Of a stretch of 64,000 bases of DNA, positions 16,888 to 24,726 are shown piece by piece. The notes beneath the pieces are model-generated. The model saw only the letters and a list, made by a program, of their open reading frames with translations. It ran no database searches and was not told the DNA's origin. Source of the stretch: CAYXZQ01 sp964469935 (lineage in GTDB: Archaea; Nanobdellota; Nanobdellia; Woesearchaeales; DSVV01); the NCBI GenBank assembly GCA_964469935.1, contig CAYXZQ010000002.1, positions 1-64,000 on the forward strand, given 5' to 3'. The translations under genes were made by a program, and so were the position numbers. Within the stretch, counting starts at the first letter, position 1; each line of letters opens with the position of its first letter.

Positions 16888-17826
16888 TTAATTTAGGTTT
16901 TTGTATTGTTCCAGACCTGTTGTTATGGACGAATATCCCTGTTCGAAGAAGGCTTCGTCCTGTTCAAGGAGGCTAATGTATCTTTCCGCGTACTCAGAGG
17001 CCTTGGAATTGCCGTTGGTCACATAGGCATGCAGTGCCTTGACGCTTTCACAGAAACCTGCAGGTATTAGCGAATCAAGGACACTTAATATCGCCATTCC
17101 GAATCCCACCTCGTTCAGCACTGTCTTGTCAGGGTTTTGGATCTCATACAGGTCCCTGTCAATAAGGTTGTCTGTCGCATCAGCCAGGAGCGCTATCGCA
17201 TGCGCAGGGTCGCCATACCTGCTGATATTGTAAATCCTTGAGCTCCGCTTGTACCTCTTGATGGTACATTCATCCAGGATGGCTGCTATGTCGGGATCAT
17301 CCAGCCTCTTCATGATATTCAGGGGCGTCGTATGGATAAGGGCGGACTCGTGAGCGAGCCTGCTATCCTGTGTCGTGCCGTTCTCCCGGAGATGTGTCAG
17401 CAGGAGGATGTAATTGTTGCCGAAGCCCTCGTCCAAGAAATCATGGTTTATCACCGACGTCATCGAACTGTCATAGATCGGATCGTCATGGTCGAGCAGT
17501 TCGCCGAGGATCATGCTGGACCTGTACGGATGTATCGAGTAAGGCCGTTTCAATCCGTATTTGTCAGGATAGTCCCTTTTCGTCTTGCTGAGGCACTGGA
17601 TATTGGTTATCAGGTCCTCTATGTGATGGGCAGAGAATATCCTTTCTTTGCCTGAATTTGATATTTTTGCCAGCCACCCCTTCATGGCTTTCTCATATTT
17701 CAGAAAACGCTCATGGTGTGACGGCACTTTCAGGCCATTGTTGAGCATCAGGTCATAATGATACAGGACCGCCAGGAAGTTCTCTTCCTGTATCCTGAGC
17801 CAGTCGATAAAATCAGCCGCTTCCAT
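16888..17826 (-). CDS. HD-domain protein distantly related to RelA/SpoT hydrolase
   Basis: This 312-residue protein is not a clear member of a named family. It shows YSIHPYRSSMIL near residue 99, VINHDFLDEG near 127 and LLADATDNLIDRD near 216. These correspond in order and rough spacing to the HP, LLHDVVEE and KLADRLHNMR elements of the RSH hydrolase domain in the gene at 37875-39791. There is no synthetase, TGS or ACT region. A stand-alone hydrolase on (p)ppGpp or another nucleotide is possible, but the substitutions around HD leave this open. The ATG at 17826 is preferred over an upstream TTG; AAGG precedes it. A TATA-like element near 17882 would give a leader of about 28 nt. Confidence 0.6.
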   Translation of the reverse strand: MEAADFIDWLRIQEENFLAVLYHYDLMLNNGLKVPSHHERFLKYEKAMKGWLAKISNSGKERIFSAHHIEDLITNIQCLSKTKRDYPDKYGLKRPYSIHPYRSSMILGELLDHDDPIYDSSMTSVINHDFLDEGFGNNYILLLTHLRENGTTQDSRLAHESALIHTTPLNIMKRLDDPDIAAILDECTIKRYKRSSRIYNISRYGDPAHAIALLADATDNLIDRDLYEIQNPDKTVLNEVGFGMAILSVLDSLIPAGFCESVKALHAYVTNGNSKASEYAERYISLLEQDEAFFEQGYSSITTGLEQYKNLN

Positions 17827-17875
17827 CCTTATCAAATCAATCTACCAGAACCTCTTTGAATCCAGGGAAAACAGG

Positions 17876-17888
17876 ATATTTATAAAAT
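17876..17888 (-). promoter_or_regulatory. TATA-like element upstream of the RSH-like HD gene
   Basis: ATTTTATAAATAT on the minus strand lies about 55 nt before ATG 17826. Confidence 0.4.
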
Positions 17889-17899
17889 TAACCGAACAG

Positions 17900-19039
17900 T
17901 CATCTGCTGTTTTTCTCAAGGACACGTTCCATGTCCTCGCAGATCTTCTTCCAGTTGAAATTGTCCTGGACAAACTGCCTTCCCTGCTTGCCGAGCATGT
18001 CCCTGAGTATCTGGTCATGGTAGAGTGCGCTTATCTGCTTCTCCCATTCCCTCACTGTCGACGCGTAGAGGACCCTGTCGCCGAGCATCGACCTTATCTC
18101 GTTCAGCTTCGAGCAGATCGCGGGCTTCTCGCAGGAGAGGTATTCGAGGAGCTTGAGCGGGCAAGTGCCGTCAGTAACCCTGTTCTTCCTGAAAGGCACC
18201 GTCGTTATGTCCATCCTGTTGATATAGCGGGGGACATCGGAATAAGGGATATTGCCTGTAAATGTCACGATGCTCTCCATCCTCTCCTTTTTGACGAACT
18301 CCTTGTATCTCGGCAGGTCCTCTTCCCCGCCCACGACAAGGATATTTATCCTGTAGCCCTTGAGGTTCTTCACTGCAAGCAGCATCGGCCTGAGATCGAC
18401 CCATTCACGCAGGGCGCCGAGATAACCGACGACAACTCCTTTGTGCTTTGCCTGCAGGGGACGGAACCTCCTCAGGTCCACTCCGTTCGGGATGTAAAGA
18501 TGCCTAAACCTCTCTAGGTCGAGATTGCCTATGAGCTCTCTTGCAGACACTGTCACGATTGCTGCTTTGTTGAGGTTCTTCTCAAGCATGATGCTACCGA
18601 AATACCCTGCGAACGGCCGAAGGAATGCTGGTATCTGCGTGCTGCTCCTGAGCATGTCAGGCATGTCGTCTGCAAGGTCGTAGACTGTCTTTATGCCGTG
18701 CTTTTTCAGCCTCTTCGATATCAGGTAGCTCAGTATAAGGCTGTTGTAAGCGAGATGGACATCCACTTTTTCGAGGTTGATTCCCTTCAGAAGCCTGCTT
18801 ATGGAGAAATATGCCTTGCCCTTCTGGAGTATTGGGCTCAGCTCCCTGTCAGTGATATATCGGATCTTGATCTTTTTTATGAGCGCCTGGTTCTGCCTGA
18901 CCCCCCTGTGCTTCCAGGAGTCCCTGAGGCTTATCACGATAACCTTGTGGCCTTTTGCAAGAAGATGCTCTATGAAATGATGAAGCCTGGAGTAGGAAGT
19001 CTTCTCGAGGTCTATTATGGATGTTATCAAAATGTTCAT
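17900..19039 (-). CDS. GT4-family glycosyltransferase
   Basis: This is a 379-residue GT-B enzyme. It starts with MNILITSIIDLEKTS at the first Rossmann strand and carries YIPNGVDLRRF near residue 186 and donor-domain elements GYLGALREW and TVPFRKNRVTDGTCPLKLLE. The usual E-x7-E is degenerate here. The frame is open for 36 further codons upstream, but those codons run into the neighbouring epimerase gene, and a TATA element lies 27 nt before ATG 19039, which is therefore chosen. The sugar and acceptor are unknown. Confidence 0.87.
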   Translation of the reverse strand: MNILITSIIDLEKTSYSRLHHFIEHLLAKGHKVIVISLRDSWKHRGVRQNQALIKKIKIRYITDRELSPILQKGKAYFSISRLLKGINLEKVDVHLAYNSLILSYLISKRLKKHGIKTVYDLADDMPDMLRSSTQIPAFLRPFAGYFGSIMLEKNLNKAAIVTVSARELIGNLDLERFRHLYIPNGVDLRRFRPLQAKHKGVVVGYLGALREWVDLRPMLLAVKNLKGYRINILVVGGEEDLPRYKEFVKKERMESIVTFTGNIPYSDVPRYINRMDITTVPFRKNRVTDGTCPLKLLEYLSCEKPAICSKLNEIRSMLGDRVLYASTVREWEKQISALYHDQILRDMLGKQGRQFVQDNFNWKKICEDMERVLEKNSR

Positions 19040-19059
19040 GCAGAAAGGGATTTTTGGTC

Positions 19060-19071
19060 TATTTAATAATC
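19060..19071 (-). promoter_or_regulatory. TATA-box promoter for the GT4 gene at 17900
   Basis: GATTATTAAATA on the minus strand is centred 27 nt before the start at 19039, within the short gap after the epimerase stop. Confidence 0.5.
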
Positions 19072-19085
19072 TTTTGGGGTTTTTT

Positions 19086-20198
19086 TTATTTCTTTTCAGT
19101 AGATTCTTTGAGCCAGATATCGATGATCTTCTCGCCTGCCCTGCCATCGCCGAACGGGTTTGACCAGTCTTTTCCGACCTTTAGCATGTGCCTTGCTGAC
19201 TCGAGTATCCTTTTCGGCTCAGTCCCTGCAAGGATGTTTATCCCTGCATCGACCGTCTCGGGCCGCTCGGTATTGTCCCTGACTGTCACGCACGGCACTT
19301 TCAGTATGCACGCCTCCTCCTGGAGTCCGCCAGAATCAGTTATTATCAGCTTTGCATTCGCCTCGAGCTGGAGGAACTCGAGGTAGCCCAGGGGCTCGAT
19401 GAGCCTGACCCCTTCAGGAGCCTTCAGCCCGAATCTCTTTATGTTGCTTGCGGTCCTCGGGTGCGCAGGGAAGATTACAGGAACCTTAGAGTGCTGCTGG
19501 ACAAGCATCAGGCCGTCAAGTATCCCTCTCAGCCGCTTCTCGATATCGACGTTCTCTGCCCTGTGCGCAGTGACGACGATGTAGCCTTTCTTCTTCAGGC
19601 CGAGCTCTCCAAGGATATCGACCTTGCTTTCAGCGATTTTCAGGTTCTGCTCGACTGCATCCACCACTGTGTTACCTGTCAGGAACACCTTGTTGTCGTT
19701 CAATCCTTCATCCTTGAGGTTCTTGAGCGCCGCCTTTGTCGGCGCGAAGAGGAAGTCGGAAATGTGATCCGTGATTATCCTGTTGGTCTCCTCGAGCATG
19801 GTCAGGTCATGGCTCCTGAGTCCGGCTTCGTGGTGCCCTACGGCTATCTTCAGCTTGTTTGCCGCAAGCGCGCCGGCAAGCACGCTGTTCGTGTCGCCCT
19901 GCACGAAGACTATATCCGGCTTTTCCTTCTCCAGGACAGCCATTATCTCCCTTATCATCATGCCGACCTGCTTCCTGTACTCCTGGCCGCCGACATTGAG
20001 GTTGTATCTCGGCTTTTTGAGCTCAAGCTCCTCGAAGAACTTTTTGTCCATGCCGTAGCTGTAATGCTGGCCCGTATGGAGGATGAAATAATCAAGCTTC
20101 TTTTTCTCGCACGCCCTGATGAGCGGGGACATCTTTATTATCTCTGGCCGCGTGCCTATGATTATGCATATTTTCATCTTGGTATATCCCTGGCTCAT
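19086..20198 (-). CDS. wecB: UDP-N-acetylglucosamine 2-epimerase (non-hydrolysing type)
   Basis: This 370-residue protein has the WecB signatures IIGTRPEIIKMSP at the N-terminus, VQGDTNSVLAGALAA near residue 95, HHEAGLRSHDL near 117 and TDSGGLQEEA near 290. It interconverts UDP-GlcNAc and UDP-ManNAc. The motif set is that of the non-hydrolysing enzymes rather than NeuC/LegG, so it is not an obvious source of free ManNAc for NeuB. The ATG at 20198 overlaps the upstream stop (ATGA); the internal ATG at 20177, just before MKICIIIG, is an alternative start. Confidence 0.92.
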   Translation of the reverse strand: MSQGYTKMKICIIIGTRPEIIKMSPLIRACEKKKLDYFILHTGQHYSYGMDKKFFEELELKKPRYNLNVGGQEYRKQVGMMIREIMAVLEKEKPDIVFVQGDTNSVLAGALAANKLKIAVGHHEAGLRSHDLTMLEETNRIITDHISDFLFAPTKAALKNLKDEGLNDNKVFLTGNTVVDAVEQNLKIAESKVDILGELGLKKKGYIVVTAHRAENVDIEKRLRGILDGLMLVQQHSKVPVIFPAHPRTASNIKRFGLKAPEGVRLIEPLGYLEFLQLEANAKLIITDSGGLQEEACILKVPCVTVRDNTERPETVDAGINILAGTEPKRILESARHMLKVGKDWSNPFGDGRAGEKIIDIWLKESTEKK

Positions 20199-20524
20199 TT
20201 CTTCTTCTCCTGCCTCAGTGCGATCTCCCTGGTAAGCTTTGTCATGTCCTGCTCAAGCTTCTCGATCTTGGAATATATCCTGTATACCGAGTAAATCAAA
20301 AACACGATGCTCAGGTACACGAGGACGTCCACCCCCCTGCCGATGCCGAATATCTGGGCAGGGATGGCGGTGATCCTCGGGACAAGCACCACGACGACAA
20401 CCGACACCCACACCACTATCCAGAGCAAAAATTCCAGGAGCGATTCCGTGTTCTTCCTGTACCTGAGATACGATCTGCTCAGCGCGAATGCCGCAAACAA
20501 AATGATTATTACCTGCAACAACAT
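20195..20524 (-). CDS. DUF2304 small membrane protein
   Basis: This 109-residue protein has three hydrophobic segments (LLQVIIILFAAFAL, LEFLLWIVVWVSVVVVVL and VDVLVYLSIVFLIY) followed by a charged coiled-coil-like tail (KIEKLEQDMTKLTREIAL). This is the DUF2304 layout, commonly found next to polyprenyl-phosphate GT2 enzymes. It follows such a GT2 by 14 bp here and may be its membrane partner. A perfect GGTGAT lies 4 nt before ATG 20524, which is preferred to the adjacent ATG at 20527. The biochemical role of the family is not known to me. Confidence 0.75.
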   Translation of the reverse strand: MLLQVIIILFAAFALSRSYLRYRKNTESLLEFLLWIVVWVSVVVVVLVPRITAIPAQIFGIGRGVDVLVYLSIVFLIYSVYRIYSKIEKLEQDMTKLTREIALRQEKKK

Positions 20525-20528
20525 CATT

Positions 20529-20534
20529 ATCACC
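20529..20534 (-). promoter_or_regulatory. Shine-Dalgarno site for the DUF2304 gene
   Basis: The minus strand reads GGTGAT with a 4 nt spacer to ATG 20524. This selects the second of two adjacent ATGs and rules out the long open frame that extends into the GT2 gene. Confidence 0.55.
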
Positions 20535-20538
20535 TTTC

Positions 20539-21216
20539 TTATTTCATCAACCTTTTCAATATAAGTTTTGCGACTATCCTTATCGCATTGATGCTGCTCT
20601 GGCCGTGCCTGAGCGAATAGTCCGTGTATATCGCCTTTACCGGCACTTCCCTGAATCTCAGCCTGTTCCTCCCTATCTCCCTTATTATCTCCGAGCTGAC
20701 CTCCATCCTGTTCGTCCTGATGTTGATCTTCGCTGCCGCCTCCTTTGAGAACGCCCGAAAGCCTGATTGTGAGTCGGTCGTCCATACGCCGAATAGGAAG
20801 TATGTTATGATGTTGAGGCCGAAATTCCCAGCCCTTCTCAGGAGGGGCATGCCTTTTGGGTTTATCAGCCTTGATCCTATCACCACGTCAGCCCTGCCTT
20901 TCAATATCGGCGCTATGGTCCTGCCAATGTCTTTGGGGTTGTGCTGGCCGTCGGAGTCGAATGTCACGATTATGTCCGCACCATGTCCGAGTGCAGCTGC
21001 GATCCCGGTCCCGAGGGCTCCTCCGAGCCCCCTGTTTATCGCGTGCCTGTAGAGGATTGCACCTTTCTTTTCGACGATAGAGGATGTCCTGTCCTCGCTT
21101 CCGTCATCGACGACGATGATGTTTGTGTAGCCTTCGTCCATCACGCTGTCTATGACGCGGCCGATCACTTTCTCCTCGTTGAACGCAGGCATCACGATGA
21201 ATATCTTTTTTTCCAT
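20539..21216 (-). CDS. GT2-family polyprenyl-phosphate glycosyltransferase
   Basis: A 225-residue GT-A enzyme of the dolichol-phosphate mannose synthase family: VMPAFNEEKVIG near residue 7, VVDDGSEDRT near 35 and the metal/donor motif TFDSDGQHNP near 84. It should load a sugar from a nucleotide donor onto a polyprenyl phosphate at the inner membrane face. It has no membrane segment of its own, and the adjacent three-segment DUF2304 protein may anchor it. It lies 12 bp after the UbiA-family gene in the same operon. Confidence 0.88.
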   Translation of the reverse strand: MEKKIFIVMPAFNEEKVIGRVIDSVMDEGYTNIIVVDDGSEDRTSSIVEKKGAILYRHAINRGLGGALGTGIAAALGHGADIIVTFDSDGQHNPKDIGRTIAPILKGRADVVIGSRLINPKGMPLLRRAGNFGLNIITYFLFGVWTTDSQSGFRAFSKEAAAKINIRTNRMEVSSEIIREIGRNRLRFREVPVKAIYTDYSLRHGQSSINAIRIVAKLILKRLMK

Positions 21217-21228
21217 TTGGATCGCATC

Positions 21229-22083
21229 TCAAATCAGGTACATGAGCACGAAAAGTGCCAGCCCCCACAATATCACAGACACGGAAAGGCCGGGGTCGGC
21301 GAATAGCCTTTCAGGCAGCCTGGGAATGCTTGAGCCCGCGGATATGAGGTAATGGTACCTGTACAGGCCGTAGAGCACTATGGGAAGGGTGTAGATGAGG
21401 TTATCCCCTCCTTTAAGGAATGTATAGAGAGTGTAGGATATCACGAGGATCGCCATTGTGGCTGACAGCTGGCTGTCGAGAAGCGTCACCGAGTATTTTC
21501 CCAGCACTTTCCTGTGGCCTGCTGCGCTCCTGCCCAAAAATACCAGCTCCGACCTCCTCTTTCCGAGAACCATGAACTGGGAGAGGAAGAACGCGCATAC
21601 AAGAAGCCATGGTGATATGTCCACCTTGATTATGAATGCGCCTGAAATCGCCCTGATAACGAAGTTGACGCTGATGATTATCATGTCAAGGTACATGACA
21701 TCCTTTAATAAAAGAGTATATGCGGTGCTCAAAACGAGCAATGCGATGACAGCAAGCATGAAATACAGTGAGAGGACAGAGGCGATGTAGACTGAGATGC
21801 ATACAAGGAAGAGGCCTGTCAATCCCGCGGCATGGACAGGAATCCTGCCTGATGCCACCGGCCTGTCCTTCTTCTCAGGATGCAGCCTGTCGCCTCTCCT
21901 GTCTGCAATGTCATTGAATATGTAGTTTGCCGATGATATGAGGCATAGGGAGACGAATCCTAGAAAGGTAAGCCATAGCTCTCCTGGCATGAAGAGGCCG
22001 CTTGTGAAGAATATTGCGATGAAGATGATTATGTTCTTGTACCACTGCCTTACCCTCAGGAGCCTGGCAATATCCCTTATCAT
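21229..22083 (-). CDS. UbiA-family prenyltransferase, decaprenyl-phosphate phosphoribosyltransferase-like
   Basis: This 284-residue polytopic protein (about 8-9 membrane segments) has the first aspartate-rich motif as NDIADRRGDRLHPEK near residue 55 and RPVASGRIP just after it. CAFFLSQFMVLGKRRSEL occurs near 185. These elements match the branch of UbiA proteins that transfer 5-phosphoribose from PRPP to a polyprenyl phosphate, best known from mycobacterial arabinan synthesis, rather than the archaeal lipid (DGGGP) or quinone branches. A polyprenyl-phosphate pentose donor is therefore predicted. A TATA element is centred 29 nt upstream. An archaeal UbiA enzyme with another acceptor cannot be excluded. 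Confidence 0.78.
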   Translation of the reverse strand: MIRDIARLLRVRQWYKNIIIFIAIFFTSGLFMPGELWLTFLGFVSLCLISSANYIFNDIADRRGDRLHPEKKDRPVASGRIPVHAAGLTGLFLVCISVYIASVLSLYFMLAVIALLVLSTAYTLLLKDVMYLDMIIISVNFVIRAISGAFIIKVDISPWLLVCAFFLSQFMVLGKRRSELVFLGRSAAGHRKVLGKYSVTLLDSQLSATMAILVISYTLYTFLKGGDNLIYTLPIVLYGLYRYHYLISAGSSIPRLPERLFADPGLSVSVILWGLALFVLMYLI

Positions 22084-22106
22084 GGATCAGGGAGGGGTGG
22101 GGCTTT

Positions 22107-22118
22107 TTTTAAATATTG
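22107..22118 (-). promoter_or_regulatory. TATA-box promoter for the UbiA-GT2-DUF2304-wecB operon
   Basis: CAATATTTAAAA on the minus strand is centred about 29 nt before the UbiA start. It lies back to back with the nadE promoter. Confidence 0.55.
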
Positions 22119-22169
22119 TGAATCAGACGCCGTATCAGCAGGCAGGCTCAATTGGGTTCCCAAATAGCA

Positions 22170-22180
22170 ATCTTTAAATC
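22170..22180 (+). promoter_or_regulatory. TATA-box promoter for nadE
   Basis: ATCTTTAAATC is centred 27 nt before ATG 22203, consistent with a leaderless transcript. Confidence 0.55.
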
Positions 22181-22202
22181 TTCCGCCTGAATTACAGCAT
22201 CC

Positions 22203-23147
22203 ATGGGCAAAGGGATGATCAATGCGGTGGTCCTGGAAAAGCCGGGTGTGGGAAAGATCAGGCTTCCAGGCCTGGACTGCAGAAAAGCCACTGGTGAGAT
22301 TGTAGACGGGATAGCGAAATACCTCCTGTCGACCGATGCGGACGGGATCGTCGTCGGCCTGTCCGGGGGTGTCGACTCGTCCCTTACGACCGTGCTGTGC
22401 AAAAAGGCAGTCGATGAGATAGCCGGAAGGTTCCATGCCCTCATCATGCCGTCGGAAGAGAATTCGCCCAAGGATGCTGAGCATGCTGAAAAGCTTGCAA
22501 AAAAGCTGGGGCTTCCGAAGAAGGAAAAGAGTGTCCTGTCCAAATTTGCCTCAGGATATTCTATAGTTCCCATAGACGGAATCAAGCTGGCTGTGGAAGA
22601 CGCTCTGGGGCTGGAGGGTGTTGCCCATGAGAACATGCAGAGCAGGATACGGATGCTCCTCCTGTATGGGATAAAGGAATCCGCTCCGCATTCTAGGGTG
22701 GCGGGAACCGGCAACAGGGACGAGGACTACGGGCTGGGATATTTCACGAAATACGGGGACGGCGGGGTCGACTTCTCGCCGATTGCGATGCTGTCAAAGC
22801 GCCTCGTGAGAGCCATGGCAAGATACAACGGCGTGCCTGATGAGATAGTCGATAAGAGGCCGACTGCAGGGCTGAGGAAAGGCCAGACAGACGCAGACGA
22901 CCTCGGATGCAGCTATCTCCAGGCAGAGGTCATCGTCGCAGGGAAAGACCAGGGGCTTGAGAGCAGGAAGATAATTGAGATCAGCAGGTATTCTGCCCAA
23001 GACAGCAAGGGGCTGGATGAGACCTTCAAAGAACAGTTATCGGGCATCACAGAGGGCATGATAAGGAATGTCCTGTTCCGCCATGAGAATCTCGCACCCC
23101 ACAAGCTGGAAGCCCCGCCGGTCATCCGGACGACAGCCTTCAGATGA
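22203..23147 (+). CDS. nadE: NAD+ synthetase (NH3-dependent type)
   Basis: This 314-residue N-type ATP pyrophosphatase has the PP-loop GLSGGVDSS at about residues 52-60, GTGNRDEDYGLGYFTKYGDG near 166 and KRPTAGLRKGQTDADDLG near 219. It adenylates nicotinic acid adenine dinucleotide and amidates it to NAD+. There is no glutaminase domain, so ammonia or an external glutaminase is needed. It is somewhat longer than the usual 250-275 residues because of extra N- and C-terminal sequence. It converges with nadC, overlapping by 8 bp, so the two NAD genes sit tail to tail. Confidence 0.93.
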   Translation: MGKGMINAVVLEKPGVGKIRLPGLDCRKATGEIVDGIAKYLLSTDADGIVVGLSGGVDSSLTTVLCKKAVDEIAGRFHALIMPSEENSPKDAEHAEKLAKKLGLPKKEKSVLSKFASGYSIVPIDGIKLAVEDALGLEGVAHENMQSRIRMLLLYGIKESAPHSRVAGTGNRDEDYGLGYFTKYGDGGVDFSPIAMLSKRLVRAMARYNGVPDEIVDKRPTAGLRKGQTDADDLGCSYLQAEVIVAGKDQGLESRKIIEISRYSAQDSKGLDETFKEQLSGITEGMIRNVLFRHENLAPHKLEAPPVIRTTAFR

Positions 23148-23982
23148 TGTCTGTCTTCATGCTGAGGTCAAGCGACTTGTAGGAATGGGTCAGCGCGCCA
23201 ACGGAGATGTAATCCACGCCTGTTGATGCTGCTTCAGCGATATTGTCTGCCGTTATCCCGCCTGATGCCTCTGTCATCTTCTTCCTGTTTATCAGCTTGA
23301 CAGCCTTTTTCATGGTCTGCACATCCATGTTGTCGAGCATTATCCAGTCGCAGCCAGTCGCAATCGCCTCATTGACCTCGTCAAGGGTTGCGCATTCGAC
23401 TTCGATCTTGACGCCCTTTCCTGCATTTTTTTCCGCCTCTGCGACCGCTCCTGTTATCGAGCCGTTGACCTTGATATGGTTGTCTTTTATCAGGACCATG
23501 TCAAAGAGTCCCATCCTGTGGTTCTCTCCCCCTCCTGTCTTGACAGAGTATTTCTGCAGGTACCTCATGCCGGGAGTGGTCTTCCTGGTGTCGAGAAGCT
23601 TGGTATTCGTATGTCCGATCAGTTTCACGTACCTTCCTGTCGTCGTTGCCACGCCGCTGAGGTTCTGCAGGAAATTCAGGAGCGTCCTTTCGACCGACAA
23701 TATCGGTCTTGCCTGGCCATCTATCTCAGCTATGGCATCACCGGGCGAGACAGTGTCGCCGTCTTTCTTCCATAGCCTGACCTTCACGCTGCTGTCCACG
23801 ATTCGGAACATGAACCCAATCAGCTCAAGCCCGCAGATGATTCCCCCGGCTTTTGCGATGATCCTTGCCCTGGCTTTCCTGCCCTCCGGAATGCAGGAAA
23901 TTGTCGTGATGTCGCCTGCCCCTATGTCCTCAGAAAGGGCGAGCCGGATTATATTCTCGACCTTTTCGAATTCAAGCCCCAT
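23140..23982 (-). CDS. nadC: Nicotinate-nucleotide pyrophosphorylase (carboxylating)
   Basis: This 280-residue quinolinate phosphoribosyltransferase has LALSEDIGAGDIT near residue 14, LLDTRKTTPGMR near 135 and IMLDNMDVQTMKKAV near 200. It makes nicotinate mononucleotide from quinolinate and PRPP. The frame is open 60 codons further upstream, but ATG 23982 begins at the family start and has a TATA element centred 26 nt before it; the longer frame also crosses the divergent HD gene. nadA and nadB are not in the window. Confidence 0.94.
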   Translation of the reverse strand: MGLEFEKVENIIRLALSEDIGAGDITTISCIPEGRKARARIIAKAGGIICGLELIGFMFRIVDSSVKVRLWKKDGDTVSPGDAIAEIDGQARPILSVERTLLNFLQNLSGVATTTGRYVKLIGHTNTKLLDTRKTTPGMRYLQKYSVKTGGGENHRMGLFDMVLIKDNHIKVNGSITGAVAEAEKNAGKGVKIEVECATLDEVNEAIATGCDWIMLDNMDVQTMKKAVKLINRKKMTEASGGITADNIAEAASTGVDYISVGALTHSYKSLDLSMKTDII

Positions 23983-24002
23983 GCGGAATCGGATGAGGGC
24001 GT

Positions 24003-24014
24003 CATATTTAAATC
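24003..24014 (-). promoter_or_regulatory. TATA-box promoter for nadC
   Basis: GATTTAAATATG on the minus strand is centred 26 nt before the start at 23982. Confidence 0.6.
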
Positions 24015-24056
24015 TATTTGAAGCATCCGCCCTAAACCTGCTCCCCGATGAGCGAT

Positions 24057-24069
24057 AATTTATTAAATC
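24057..24069 (+). promoter_or_regulatory. TATA-box promoter for the HD hydrolase gene
   Basis: AATTTATTAAATC is centred 28 nt before ATG 24092. Confidence 0.55.
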
Positions 24070-24091
24070 ATGATAGAAATCACCAGATAGG

Positions 24092-24649
24092 ATGGTGTTG
24101 ATTGATCCGTATGCAATAGAGGCCTGGGCGCATGGCAGCCGTCTGAAGAAGAAGATAGACAAGCATGAGAGGAATCATGATCTTGATGTTTTCTTCAAGG
24201 CATCATACATGATAAGGCATTACGGCATCCAGGACCATGTGTCAATCAATTCCATCATTGTCGCCGGGTTCATGCATGACACGCAGAGAAAGGACCATCT
24301 CCAGGACCTGGGTCACGGCTACAGGGCGGCGGTGAAGTTCAGGGAGATCGTCCCGGAGGCCTGGGTCGAGAAAAAGCTGTTATCCGTCGATTCGATAGTA
24401 TTCGCGCTTGAAAATCATGATCTGGATACCTCTCCCGGCAGGGACTGGAACATCGTAAGCAACTATACCATCCCGGCGAGCATCAGACCAGAGGTACCAG
24501 CCATAGTATGGGATGCAGACAGACTCTGCCTCTACAGGGTCCCTTTCATCAGGAATGTCAGGAACATCCAGCTTAACACCTCGTTCGGCCGGGAGTACGT
24601 CAACAGCCGTCAGAACAAGCTGCACTACAGCAGATTTGACCTTCTCTAG
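24092..24649 (+). CDS. HD-domain metal-dependent phosphohydrolase
   Basis: This 185-residue protein has an HD-superfamily core: His in RHYGIQDH near residue 47, the HD doublet in VAGFMHDTQRKD near 58-69, and a late Asp in VWDADRLCLYR near 140. Members hydrolyse phosphoester bonds in nucleotides or related compounds. The gene is monocistronic, between nadC and gmd, and nothing nearby identifies its substrate. The start ATG fits the TATA spacing for a leaderless mRNA. Confidence 0.75.
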   Translation: MVLIDPYAIEAWAHGSRLKKKIDKHERNHDLDVFFKASYMIRHYGIQDHVSINSIIVAGFMHDTQRKDHLQDLGHGYRAAVKFREIVPEAWVEKKLLSVDSIVFALENHDLDTSPGRDWNIVSNYTIPASIRPEVPAIVWDADRLCLYRVPFIRNVRNIQLNTSFGREYVNSRQNKLHYSRFDLL

Positions 24650-24688
24650 GGATGAATATTTAGGATATTCCTTTTTAACAGAAAGAAA

Positions 24689-24700
24689 ATTTTAAATATG
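24689..24700 (+). promoter_or_regulatory. TATA-box promoter for gmd-rmd
   Basis: ATTTTAAATATG is centred about 31 nt before the GTG start of gmd. Confidence 0.55.
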
Positions 24701-24726
24701 CTACCTCGCTCCTCTGCATTCGGAAA

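Noticed and set aside
19086..20198. Assignment of the 2-epimerase as NeuC/LegG to complete the nonulosonate route
   Set aside because: Its motifs match the non-hydrolysing WecB type, and it lies in a different operon.
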